Shown here: positions 54,872 through 63,195 of the stretch, in pieces
Position numbering within the stretch: position 1 is the first letter of the stretch
How the letters are laid out: each line of letters opens with the position of its first letter
Source of the DNA: Burkholderia seminalis DSM 23518
GTDB taxonomy: Bacteria > Pseudomonadota > Gammaproteobacteria > Burkholderiales > Burkholderiaceae
Direction: 5' to 3'
Assembly (NCBI RefSeq): GCF_902832885.1
Contig: NZ_CADFDK010000002.1
Coordinates: 434,001-498,000 of the forward strand
Length of the DNA stretch: 64,000 nucleotides
Program-made: the position numbers and the translations under genes
Notes under the pieces: model-generated
Database searches by the model: none
Told to the model about the DNA's origin: nothing
What the model saw: only the letters and a program-made list of their open reading frames with translations

Positions 54872-57616
54872 ATGAAGCGTTATACGGTCGGCATCGACCT
54901 CGGCACGAGCAATACGGTCGTCGCGTACGTCGAGGCCGGTTCCGACGCGATCCGCGTGTTCGACGTCGAGCAACTGGTCGGCCCCGGCGCGGTGGCCGCG
55001 CAGCCGCTGTTGCCGTCGGTACGTTATCACCCGGCCGCGGGCGAGCTGCCGCCGGATGCGCTGCGGCTGCCGTGGGCGGCCGATGCGCGAGCGAACGCCG
55101 CCGGTGCGCCGCCGGCCGTGATCGGCCGCTACGCGCGCACGCTCGGCGCGCAGGTGCCGGGCCGGCTCGTGTCGAGCGCGAAGAGCTGGCTGTCGCATGC
55201 GGCGGTCGACCGGCTCGCGCCGATCCTGCCGTGGGGCGCGGCCGACGGCGTCGACAAGGTGTCGCCGGTCGACGCGAGCGCGAGCTACCTCGCGCACGTG
55301 CGCGACGCATGGGACACGCGTTTTCCCGATGCGCCGCTCGCTAAGCAGGACGTGATCCTGACGGTGCCCGCGTCGTTCGACGACGGCGCGCGCGCATTGA
55401 CGGTCGAGGCCGCGCGGCGCGCGAAGCTGCCCGCGCTGCGGCTGCTGGAAGAGCCGCAAGCCGCGTTCTACGACTGGCTGTACGGCCAGCGCGACACGCT
55501 GCGCGATACGTTCGCCGCGGCGCGGCGCGTGCTGATCTGCGACGTCGGCGGCGGCACGACCGATCTCACGCTCGTCGATGTCGCGCCGGGCGGCGACGGC
55601 GAGCCGGCCTTCACGCGCGTCGGCGTCGGCAATCACCTGATGCTCGGCGGCGACAACATGGACCTCGCGCTCGCGCGCCTGGTCGAGACGCGGCTGACCG
55701 AGCCCGGCACGCGACTGTCGGCCGCGAGCCTGTCGCAGCTCGTCGAGCGCTGCCGCGCGGCGAAGGAGCGGCTGCTCGGCGACGACGCGCCGGCGTCCGT
55801 CACCGTCACGCTGCTCGGCGCGGGCAGCCGGCTCGTCGGCGGCGCGCGCTCGGCCGAGCTGACGCGCGACGAAGTCGAACGGATCGTCGTCGACGGGTTC
55901 TTTCCGCAGGTCGAAGCGGGCGAGCTGCCCCGCCGGGCACGCGCCGCGATCGTCGAATTCGGCCTGCCCTATGCGAGCGACGCGGCCGTCACGCGCCACG
56001 TCGCGGCGTTCCTGACGCGTCATGCGGAAGGCCCGCTGCCCGACACGCTGCTCCTCAACGGCGGCGTGTTCCGCGCGGGCGCACTCGCCGACCGTCTCGC
56101 GCGGACGCTCGGCGCGTGGCGCGGCGCGCCGCTCGACGTGCTGCACAACGCGCATCCGGACGTGGCCGTCGCCCGCGGCGCGGTCGCGTACGGGCTCGCC
56201 CGCGCCGGACATGCGCCGCGCATCGGCGGCGGGTCCGCGCGCAGCTATTTCCTCGTGCTCGACGACGGCGCGGCCGATGCCGCCGCGCGCGGCGTCTGCC
56301 TGCTGCCGCGCGGCACGGAAGATGGCCGCGAGATCCGGCTCGACGAGCGCACGTTCGCGCTGCAGCTCGGGCAACCGGTGCGTTTCCACCTCGTGTCGAC
56401 GGTGGCCGAAACCCGGTACCGGCCCGGCGATCTCGTCGATCTCGACGGCGGCGATTTCGTGCGGCTGCCGCCGATCGCGACGGTCGTCGATGCGAAGGCG
56501 GGCAGCGACGCCCGCGAAACGCCGGTGAAGCTCACGGCGTCGCTGACCGAGGTCGGCACGCTCGAAATGCATTGCATCGCGACCGACGACGCAACACGCC
56601 GCTGGAAGCTCGAATTCCAGCTGCGCGGCGATGCGCCGGTGCATGGCGACGATGCGGGGCCCGCGCGGCATCCGCGTGCCGACCAGGCGATCGAGCTGAT
56701 CGAGCGCTCGTTCGGCAGCAAGGCCGCCGGCGTTGCGCCGAAGGACACGCGCCGGTTGCGCGCACAACTCGAACAGGTGCTCGGCGCGCGCGAGGCGTGG
56801 GACGTGGCGCTCGCGCGCGAGCTGTTCGACGCGTTGCTCGCGCGCGCCCGCCGCCGCCGCCGCTCGGCCGATCACGAGCGCGCGTGGCTGAACCTGGCCG
56901 GTTACTGCCTGCGCCCGGGCTTCGGGCATCCGCTCGATGCGTGGCGCATCGAGCAGCTGTGGCCGCTGTTCGACGACGGGATTCAGTACGTGACCGACGC
57001 TCAGGTGTGGTCCGAGTGGTGGACGCTGTGGCGGCGCGTGGCCGGCGGCCTCGACGACGATGCGCAGACGCAGGTGCGCGACGCGATCGCGTTCCTCGAA
57101 CCGTCCGACGACAAGCGCCGCAAGCTGCCGTTCGATCCGGCCAAGGTCGGCCCGGCCGACATGACGCGACTGTCCGCCTCGCTCGAACGGCTGCCCGTCG
57201 AGCGCAAGGTCGAGCTGGCCGAACGCCTGATCGCGCAGTTGCAGAAGCCGGCCGAGCGCGCGTTATGCGCGTGGGCGCTCGGGCGTATCGGCGCGCGTCG
57301 GCCGTTCTATGGCAGCGCGCACGGTGTCGTGCCGGCGGAAGTGGCCACGGGCTGGCTCGATGCGCTGTTCGCGCTCGACTGGAAACAGGTCGAACCGGCC
57401 GCGTTCGCGGCGGCGCAGATTGCGCGGATGACGGGCGATCGTTCGCGCGATTTGCCGGACGAGACGCGCGAGGCCGTCATCAAGCGCCTGTCGGCCGCGA
57501 ACGCGTCGGCGGCCTGGATCGACATGGTGCGCGAAGCGATCGCGTTCGACGAAGCCGACACGGTGCGGGTGTTCGGCGAGACGCTGCCGGCCGGGTTGAA
57601 GCTGTTGGCGGGGTGA
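54872..57616 (+). CDS. Hsp70-family protein 2 with long C-terminal extension
   Basis: 914 residues. The ATPase half (about 1-590) parallels the upstream protein: RYTVGIDLGTSNTVVAYVE, LICDVGGGTTDLTLVDV, and LGGDNMDLALARL also found in copy 1. A further 320 residues (from about 595) are mostly helical, with RAWLNLAGYCLRPGFGHPLDAWRIEQLW and AERALCAWALGRIGARRPFYG, a pattern like helical repeats. It starts six bases after the copy 1 stop. The pair arose by duplication, and the extension may hold clients or DUF2760. Confidence 0.88.
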   Translation: MKRYTVGIDLGTSNTVVAYVEAGSDAIRVFDVEQLVGPGAVAAQPLLPSVRYHPAAGELPPDALRLPWAADARANAAGAPPAVIGRYARTLGAQVPGRLVSSAKSWLSHAAVDRLAPILPWGAADGVDKVSPVDASASYLAHVRDAWDTRFPDAPLAKQDVILTVPASFDDGARALTVEAARRAKLPALRLLEEPQAAFYDWLYGQRDTLRDTFAAARRVLICDVGGGTTDLTLVDVAPGGDGEPAFTRVGVGNHLMLGGDNMDLALARLVETRLTEPGTRLSAASLSQLVERCRAAKERLLGDDAPASVTVTLLGAGSRLVGGARSAELTRDEVERIVVDGFFPQVEAGELPRRARAAIVEFGLPYASDAAVTRHVAAFLTRHAEGPLPDTLLLNGGVFRAGALADRLARTLGAWRGAPLDVLHNAHPDVAVARGAVAYGLARAGHAPRIGGGSARSYFLVLDDGAADAAARGVCLLPRGTEDGREIRLDERTFALQLGQPVRFHLVSTVAETRYRPGDLVDLDGGDFVRLPPIATVVDAKAGSDARETPVKLTASLTEVGTLEMHCIATDDATRRWKLEFQLRGDAPVHGDDAGPARHPRADQAIELIERSFGSKAAGVAPKDTRRLRAQLEQVLGAREAWDVALARELFDALLARARRRRRSADHERAWLNLAGYCLRPGFGHPLDAWRIEQLWPLFDDGIQYVTDAQVWSEWWTLWRRVAGGLDDDAQTQVRDAIAFLEPSDDKRRKLPFDPAKVGPADMTRLSASLERLPVERKVELAERLIAQLQKPAERALCAWALGRIGARRPFYGSAHGVVPAEVATGWLDALFALDWKQVEPAAFAAAQIARMTGDRSRDLPDETREAVIKRLSAANASAAWIDMVREAIAFDEADTVRVFGETLPAGLKLLAG

Positions 57617-57625
57617 TCGAAGTCG

Positions 57626-57662
57626 CGGATGCTTCGGCCTCGTTCGCAGACCGAAGCATCCG
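57626..57662. terminator. Bidirectional terminator hairpin
   Basis: CGGATGCTTCGG and CCGAAGCATCCG form a perfect 12-bp stem around a 13-base loop, between the Hsp70 operon and the convergent CtlX gene. Confidence 0.75.
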
Positions 57663-57701
57663 ATGGCGCCAGCTGCGGCGCGACGTCGAAGTCCGTGCCG
57701 T

Positions 57702-58703
57702 TCAGGCGTGCGATACCGCGTCGCGCGGCAGTTGCGCCGCTTCGAATGCCGACGCATCGTATGCCGCCGAACGCCGCGCGAGATGAATCCCCGCGAGCAT
57801 GCAGCGCACCGACCCGCCGGCCAGTTCGATCGTCGGCACGTCGAGCGGCAGCAGCCGCGCGGAGCGTTCGATGACCGTGCGCTGCGCGTGCGTGAGGCAA
57901 TCGAACGCGCGCCGCGACAGCGCGAGCACGCGTCCCGCCTTTCCTGACAACTCCAGCGTATTGCCCGCGAAATTCGCGATCTGCGACGGATCGAGCGCGA
58001 TCACCGCGCGCCCCGTTTCGGTCAGGCGCTGCGCGATTTCGCCGCGGCGCCGGCTGTCGGCGATCAGGTCGAGGCCGACCATCGCGAACTCGGTCGCGAC
58101 GCTCATCATCACGTTCGTGTGATAGATCGGCCGCCCGTCGGCGTCAGCCGTATCGAAGCAGATCGGCTCGAAATTGAAGTGCGTGCAGAAGCGTTCGAGC
58201 GCGACCGGATCGGCGCGGCGCGAGCGCGCGGTGTAGGCGATCCGCGCGACGTGGTCGAGCACCATCGCGCCGGTGCCTTCGAGGAACACGTCGTCGTATT
58301 CGAGGCCCGAGTAGTCGATCACGTCCTGCACGCGATACTCGGCCTTCAGCATCTCGATCACGTCCGCGCGCCGCTCGCGGCGGCGGTTCGCGCTATACAT
58401 CGGATACAGCGCGACATGGCCGCCCGGATGCGTCGAGAACCAGTTGTTCGGGAATACGGAGTCCGGCGTGCCGCGCTCGCCATGGTCGTCGAACACGTGC
58501 ACGCGCACGCCCGCATCGGCGAGCGCCTGCGCGGCGGCCGTGACTTCGTCGCGCGCGGCGGCGGATACCGACGCCGTGTCGCGCGCGCCGGTGCCGGCCG
58601 TGCGCTGGAACGCGTTGTCGGCCGCGGTCTGCGGGTTCGGCAGGAAACGGTGCGGCCGGATCATCACGACGGCGGCCGGCGCCTGGATCGATACAAGATT
58701 CAT
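57702..58703 (-). CDS. ctlX: CtlX-type citrulline-utilisation hydrolase (amidinotransferase fold)
   Basis: 333 residues from ATG 58703. Guanidino-group-modifying fold features are VFPNNWFSTHPGG, the acidic YDDVFLEGTGAMVLD, PIYHTNVMMSV (catalytic His) and the nucleophile Cys in LAGGSVRCMLAGIHL. Related enzymes hydrolyse citrulline or arginine-type guanidines. The adjacent ornithine cyclodeaminase gene, 61 bases upstream in the same direction, fits a citrulline-ornithine-proline route. Symbol by family resemblance only. Confidence 0.85.
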   Translation of the reverse strand: MNLVSIQAPAAVVMIRPHRFLPNPQTAADNAFQRTAGTGARDTASVSAAARDEVTAAAQALADAGVRVHVFDDHGERGTPDSVFPNNWFSTHPGGHVALYPMYSANRRRERRADVIEMLKAEYRVQDVIDYSGLEYDDVFLEGTGAMVLDHVARIAYTARSRRADPVALERFCTHFNFEPICFDTADADGRPIYHTNVMMSVATEFAMVGLDLIADSRRRGEIAQRLTETGRAVIALDPSQIANFAGNTLELSGKAGRVLALSRRAFDCLTHAQRTVIERSARLLPLDVPTIELAGGSVRCMLAGIHLARRSAAYDASAFEAAQLPRDAVSHA

Positions 58704-58764
58704 GGGCGGGGACGGTGCGAAAGGCAGGAGACCGGGCGGCGCACGGGCCGCCCGCAAACGACGG

Positions 58765-59844
58765 TCAGCGCGCGAACGCGGCCACGGCTTCGGTCGCGAA
58801 CGCCGCGTGACCCTGCGCGATCGCGGCCGGATCGTCGATCAGCGCGAACAGGTTCTTCGGGTCGACGGCCGGCGGAATCAGCGCGATCTCGACGCCCGCG
58901 TTGTGCTGCTGTGCGAGTGCGTACAGGTAGCACAGCGCCGAATAATCCTCGAGCGCGAAGCCGACCGAGTCGAACACCGTGATTTCGTCCGCGCGTTCGC
59001 GCCCCGTCGTCTCGCGCTGCAGCACGCGCCACAGCTCGGTGACGGGGAAGTCGGCCGGCATCTGCTGGATCTCGCCCTCGATGCGCGACTGCGGCTCGAA
59101 CTCGACGAATACGCGGCCGGCGTGCAGCACGCCCGCGTCGAGTTCGGTCTTGCCGGGGCAATCGCCGCCCACGGCGTTCAGGTGCATGCCGGGCTCGATC
59201 ATGTCGGCCGTGACGATCGTCGCGTACGCCTTGTCGGCGGTGACGGTCGTCACGATGTCGGCGCCGCGCACGGCGTCGGCGGTCGACGCGGCGCGCACGA
59301 CGCGCAGATCCGGATACGCGGCGAGGTTCCGGACGAGCTTGTCGGTCGCGCGCGGATCGACGTCGAACACGCGGATCTCGTCGATGCCGAGCAGCGTGTG
59401 GAACGCGATTGCCTGGAACTCGCTCTGCGCGCCGTTGCCGATCAGCGCCATCCTGCGCGAGTCGGGCCGCGCGAGCACTTGCGCGGCGAGCACCGACGTG
59501 GCGGCCGTGCGCAGCGCGGTGGTGAGCGTGAGTTCGGCCAGCAGCAGCGGGTAACCGGTATCGACTTCGGCGAGCGCGCCGAACGCCATCACGGTGTGCA
59601 TGCCGCGCGCCGCGTTGACGGGGTGGCCGTTCACGTATTTGAACGCGAACAGCGACGCGTTCGCGACGGGCATCAGCTCGATCACGCCGTCGCGCGAATG
59701 GCAGGCGACACGCGGCGACTTGTCGAAATCGGCCCAGTGCAGGTAGTCGGCGCGCAGCGTGTCGACGAGTTCGCGCAGGAACGTCGTCACGCCGGTCGTG
59801 GCGATCAGGCGGGCAGTGGCGGGAACGTCGAGGAAGCGGGTCAT
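58765..59844 (-). CDS. Ornithine cyclodeaminase
   Basis: 359 residues. It is the typical bacterial ornithine cyclodeaminase length and layout: GVIELMPVANASLFAFKYVNGHP near the N-terminus (substrate and catalytic lysine region), Rossmann MALIGNGAQSEFQAIAFHTLLG, NAVGGDCPGKTELDAGVL with the conserved Asp, and ITVFDSVGFALEDYSALCYLY. It converts L-ornithine to L-proline and ammonia with NAD+. It probably shares a promoter with ctlX, and is divergent from an Lrp/AsnC regulator. Confidence 0.9.
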   Translation of the reverse strand: MTRFLDVPATARLIATTGVTTFLRELVDTLRADYLHWADFDKSPRVACHSRDGVIELMPVANASLFAFKYVNGHPVNAARGMHTVMAFGALAEVDTGYPLLLAELTLTTALRTAATSVLAAQVLARPDSRRMALIGNGAQSEFQAIAFHTLLGIDEIRVFDVDPRATDKLVRNLAAYPDLRVVRAASTADAVRGADIVTTVTADKAYATIVTADMIEPGMHLNAVGGDCPGKTELDAGVLHAGRVFVEFEPQSRIEGEIQQMPADFPVTELWRVLQRETTGRERADEITVFDSVGFALEDYSALCYLYALAQQHNAGVEIALIPPAVDPKNLFALIDDPAAIAQGHAAFATEAVAAFAR

Positions 59845-60140
59845 CGGTCTGTCTCCAAATTCAGTGCCGGTACGGGTGTCCTGGCGTTCTGGTCGACCGG
59901 GCGCGGCTTCGGCGGGCCTCGTGCTGCCTGAAAAGCGGCGGCGCGGCGGGGGCGCGCCGGTCGATGGAGTCATTATTTCCGCGAGTCGAGCCAACAAAAA
60001 GACGGCAAAAGTGGCAGATTTCTCGATAGACTTGGCAAATTGCCAGCCCGTTCCGGCAGTTTGTCCAGTTCGCATGGGCCGGAATGCGCGCCCCCGGCAC
60101 GCTGGCGGCTGTCTCACATGCCCAACAGGAAGCCCCGTTC

Positions 60141-60572
60141 ATGATCACGCTCGACGACGTCGACCGGCAGCTCATCGCATTGCTGCGCGACAACGCGCGA
60201 TTGCCGGTCGTCGCGCTCGCGAGGGCACTGCGCGTCGCGCGCGCGACCGTGCAGAACCGGCTGACGCGGCTGGAGAAAAACGGCGTGATCGTCGGCTATA
60301 CGGTGCGGCTCAAGCCGGCGGCGGAGCGCCACCGGATTCGCGCGCTGATGTCGATCGCGGTGCAGGGCAACCGCGGCGCGGAGGTGGTGAAGGTGCTGCG
60401 CGGGCATCCGAACGTCGCGTCGATCCACAGCACGAACGGGCGCTGGGATCTCGTCGCCGAACTGCATGCCGATTCGCTCGAGCACTTCGATCGCGTGCTC
60501 GGCGCGATCCGGCTGATCGACGGGATCGCGAATACCGAGACGAGCATCCTGCTGTCGACGCACAAGGCGTGA
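60141..60572 (+). CDS. Lrp/AsnC-family regulator
   Basis: 143 residues. The HTH is LDDVDRQLIALLRDNARLPVVALARALRVARATVQNRLTRLEKNGVIVGY, followed by the RAM effector domain (VKVLRGHPNVASIHSTNGRWDLVAELHADS). Being divergent from the ornithine cyclodeaminase-ctlX pair, it probably senses an amino acid and controls it. The 296-base gap 59845-60140 contains an AT-rich patch near 59990-60050 suited to the promoters, but I cannot assign a specific box. Confidence 0.92.
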   Translation: MITLDDVDRQLIALLRDNARLPVVALARALRVARATVQNRLTRLEKNGVIVGYTVRLKPAAERHRIRALMSIAVQGNRGAEVVKVLRGHPNVASIHSTNGRWDLVAELHADSLEHFDRVLGAIRLIDGIANTETSILLSTHKA

Positions 60573-60593
60573 CGCGGGCGGGGCCGCGTCACG
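60568..60593. terminator. Terminator hairpin after the Lrp gene
   Basis: CGTGACGCGG and CCGCGTCACG form a perfect 10-bp stem with a six-base loop at the stop codon of the Lrp gene, facing the convergent CMD-domain gene at 60608. Confidence 0.7.
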
Positions 60594-60607
60594 GTCCTGC
60601 CATGCAG

Positions 60608-61198
60608 TCAGGCGCCGGCCGCCGGTTCCGGAAACACCGGCTCGCCCAGCGTCAGCATCAACCGGTTCGCCCACGCGAAGATCGCGACGGCGTGCGACAG
60701 GTCGAGAATTTCCTCATGCGTCAGCCCTTCGGCTTCGAGCGCGGCGACGGCGCTTTCGTCGATCGCGTCGGGCCGTTCGGTCAACGCGATCGCATAGCGG
60801 ATGATCGCGCGTTCGCGCGCCGTCGTGCCGGCCGTCGCCGGATCGTCGAAGACCTGCTCGATCGCATCGGTGCGTTTCGCGAGCTGCGCGAAGCGCTGCG
60901 CATGCACCGACGCGCAATAGACGCAGCCGTTCACGCGCGACACGGCCGTGCTGGCCAGCTCGCGCTCGGCGCGCGACAGCCCGCCGGGGCCGTACATGAT
61001 CGCGTTGAACACGCCCGAGCGTTGCCGCAGGATCTCGGGCAGATGCACGAGCAGCAGGTAATAGTCGGACGTCTTCGCCTGCGGGTGGCTCGCTTCGAGC
61101 ACCGCAAGCTGATCGGGCGTTGCGGCATCGAGCGATACCGTGTCGAGCCATGCGCGCCAGCCGAGCGTGTCGGAGGTGAAGCCGTGGGGCGTCGTCAT
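60608..61198 (-). CDS. Alkylhydroperoxidase-like CMD-domain protein with CxxC
   Basis: 196 residues of the carboxymuconolactone decarboxylase/AhpD-like family. The redox pair is Cys92 and Cys95 with His99 in VNGCVYCASVHAQRF, the AhpD active-site pattern. It may reduce peroxides or act in a small redox relay. It resembles the Avi_7169-type members that travel with a second CMD protein. It overlaps the upstream partner by four bases (ATGA). Confidence 0.85.
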   Translation of the reverse strand: MTTPHGFTSDTLGWRAWLDTVSLDAATPDQLAVLEASHPQAKTSDYYLLLVHLPEILRQRSGVFNAIMYGPGGLSRAERELASTAVSRVNGCVYCASVHAQRFAQLAKRTDAIEQVFDDPATAGTTARERAIIRYAIALTERPDAIDESAVAALEAEGLTHEEILDLSHAVAIFAWANRLMLTLGEPVFPEPAAGA

Positions 61199-61725
61199 GC
61201 CGCCTCCCTGGTCGTACGTGCCTGAATGGCCTGCGCGGCAACGGCGACGCGCAGCTGATACGCGACGAACGCGACAAGTTGCGACAGCGCGACGATCGCG
61301 GGTGTCGTGAGGCCAGCCGACTTCAGCGCGTCGAGATCGGCGGCGCGTGCGTCGACGGGGGCGAGCGTCACGCGCTTCGCATGCGCGAGGATCGCGCCGA
61401 GGCGTCGGGGCAGCGCGTCGAACGCGTCGGCATCCGCGTGTTCGATCTCTCCGGCCGCGCCGCCTGCGTCGAGCAGCCGGGCGCGATAGGTGTCGGCCAG
61501 CGCGTGTGCGTTCGACTGGCGCGCGACATACCGTGCGGCATGCAGCCGCTCGACCAGCGAGAGATCGGGCAACGCGGGATCGAACAGCGCGGCTTCGCTC
61601 CGCTGCGTGTGCAGCAGCACCTTGTCGCGTGCGCGGCGCAGCGCGGCGACGGCATCGCCGTCGCGCAGGCCGGCCACCGCGTCGATCGTATCCGGCACGG
61701 CGGCCGGCGTGATGGAATCAGTCAT
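61195..61725 (-). CDS. CMD-domain-like partner protein lacking cysteines
   Basis: 176 residues, mostly helical, with SLVERLHAARYVARQSNAHALADTYRARLLDAG and LTTPAIVALSQLVAFVAYQLRVA, matching the CMD fold (Avi_7170-like). It contains no cysteine at all, so it cannot perform the AhpD dithiol chemistry of its partner and is probably a structural or substrate-binding subunit. Translationally coupled to the CxxC-bearing gene. Confidence 0.78.
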   Translation of the reverse strand: MTDSITPAAVPDTIDAVAGLRDGDAVAALRRARDKVLLHTQRSEAALFDPALPDLSLVERLHAARYVARQSNAHALADTYRARLLDAGGAAGEIEHADADAFDALPRRLGAILAHAKRVTLAPVDARAADLDALKSAGLTTPAIVALSQLVAFVAYQLRVAVAAQAIQARTTREAA

Positions 61726-61770
61726 CGTTTCGGTTTTCTCTTGTTCGTGGGTGTGATCGATCGCGCGCGG

Positions 61771-63195
61771 TCACGCATCGGCGTCGCGCCATTCGTCGCC
61801 TAGCAGTTCGGCATTCGCATACGCGACGAGCGCGTCGTAGTGGCGGTCGCGATCGGCGTCGAACAACCGGCTCGCGATCCCGCGCGCCAGCCGCTTCGCG
61901 CCCGCGCTGATGGCCGGAATGTCGCCGGACAGCTTGCCGTGGCTCAGGCTCGCCGCGTGGTTGAAGCAATGAATCCGCGTGATGGCCGGGCACGCCCCGC
62001 GCTCGCGCTCCTGAAACGCGAACGCGGGGCCGAGATCGGGCGACTCGGCAAGCTCGTCGAGCCACAGATCCGGTTCCGGTCGATAACGATCCTTCCAGCG
62101 GCGCACGTGCGCGCCGAACGACGCGAATTCGTCGCGCGTCGTCCAGTCCGAATGAAAGCCCGTCGCGAAGATCAGGAAGTCGACCGGGTAGCGCCCGCGC
62201 GGCGTCGTGACGTCGAGGCCGTCCGGGCGGTCGGCCAGTGTCTCGATCGGGCTGCCCGCATGGAAATGCGCGCGTGCGTGGCGCGAGACGCGCAGCACGC
62301 TGTCGCGCGGCGGCGGCGTCTGCGACGTCAGCGCGTAGTGCATGAAGCGCCACTTCGTCGCGTCGTCGAGATCGGCGTAGCCGTGCACGAGCCCCGGGCT
62401 GCCGATGCCGGTCAGCTTGTTGATGCGCGGGATGTCCGCGCGGCGGAAGAACAGGTCGACGCGTGCGGCGCCGGCTTCGAGCGCGGTGCCCGCGTTGTCG
62501 AACGCGGACGCGCCCGCGCCGACCACGCCGACACGCTTGCCCGCGAGCGCGGCGAAGTCGATCGGTTCGGACGAGTGAGCCCAGCGCGAGCGCGGTGCGC
62601 GTTGCGCGACCGGCGGCACGTACGGACCGCCGAGCCCGTCGCGGCCGGTGGCGAGCACGACGTGCCGTGCGAGCAGCGTCCGCGCTTCGCCGTTGCCGCG
62701 CACGTCGAGCGCGAGCAGTCCGTCTTCGCGCGGGCGCAGCGCGACGAGCGTCGTGTCGTTGCGCACCTGCAGGTCGAGCACGCGCCGGTACCAGCGCAGG
62801 TAGTCCATCCATTGCGTGCGCGGAATCTTGTAGAGCGCGTCCCATGCGTCGCGGCCGTGCTGCGCTTCGAACCAGGCGCGGAACGTCAGCGCGGGCAGGC
62901 CGAGCGCGGGGCCCGCGAGCTGCTTCGGCGAGCGCAGCGTCTCCATCCGCGCGAACGTGATCCACGGCCCTTCGTAGCCGGCTGGCGCGCGGTCGATCAC
63001 GCACTGGTTGTCGATGCCGAGCAGGCGCAGTTCGGCGGATGCCGCGAGCCCCGCCATGCCGCCGCCGACGATCGCGACGTCGAGCACGCGCGCGCCGTCG
63101 GCTTCTTGTGGCGGCACCCACGACGGCGCGGGCAGGTCGAGCCAGCGCAGGTCCTGCGCGAGCCGGGCCTCGAGGGCGTCGAGCGGGGACGTCAT
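61771..63195 (-). CDS. FAD-dependent NAD(P)-binding monooxygenase (FMO-like)
   Basis: 474 residues. The FAD motif VAIVGGGMAGLAASAELRLLG is at about residue 26, the NAD(P) motif VGVVGAGASAFDNAGTALEAG at about 215 and the ATG-loop motif LIFATGFHSDW at about 345. Similar proteins oxygenate S or N atoms or perform Baeyer-Villiger reactions. It is grouped with two CMD-like proteins and a LysR gene, coupled by ATGA to the latter. The same gene types occur in sulfur-scavenging clusters, which would match the left end of this window; the substrate is unknown. Confidence 0.87.
   Translation of the reverse strand: MTSPLDALEARLAQDLRWLDLPAPSWVPPQEADGARVLDVAIVGGGMAGLAASAELRLLGIDNQCVIDRAPAGYEGPWITFARMETLRSPKQLAGPALGLPALTFRAWFEAQHGRDAWDALYKIPRTQWMDYLRWYRRVLDLQVRNDTTLVALRPREDGLLALDVRGNGEARTLLARHVVLATGRDGLGGPYVPPVAQRAPRSRWAHSSEPIDFAALAGKRVGVVGAGASAFDNAGTALEAGAARVDLFFRRADIPRINKLTGIGSPGLVHGYADLDDATKWRFMHYALTSQTPPPRDSVLRVSRHARAHFHAGSPIETLADRPDGLDVTTPRGRYPVDFLIFATGFHSDWTTRDEFASFGAHVRRWKDRYRPEPDLWLDELAESPDLGPAFAFQERERGACPAITRIHCFNHAASLSHGKLSGDIPAISAGAKRLARGIASRLFDADRDRHYDALVAYANAELLGDEWRDADA

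Noticed and set aside
53025-57616. DnaK or HscA/HscC
   Set aside because: No DnaK-type peptide-binding domain, no nearby DnaJ, GrpE or isc genes, and two tandem copies with DUF2760.
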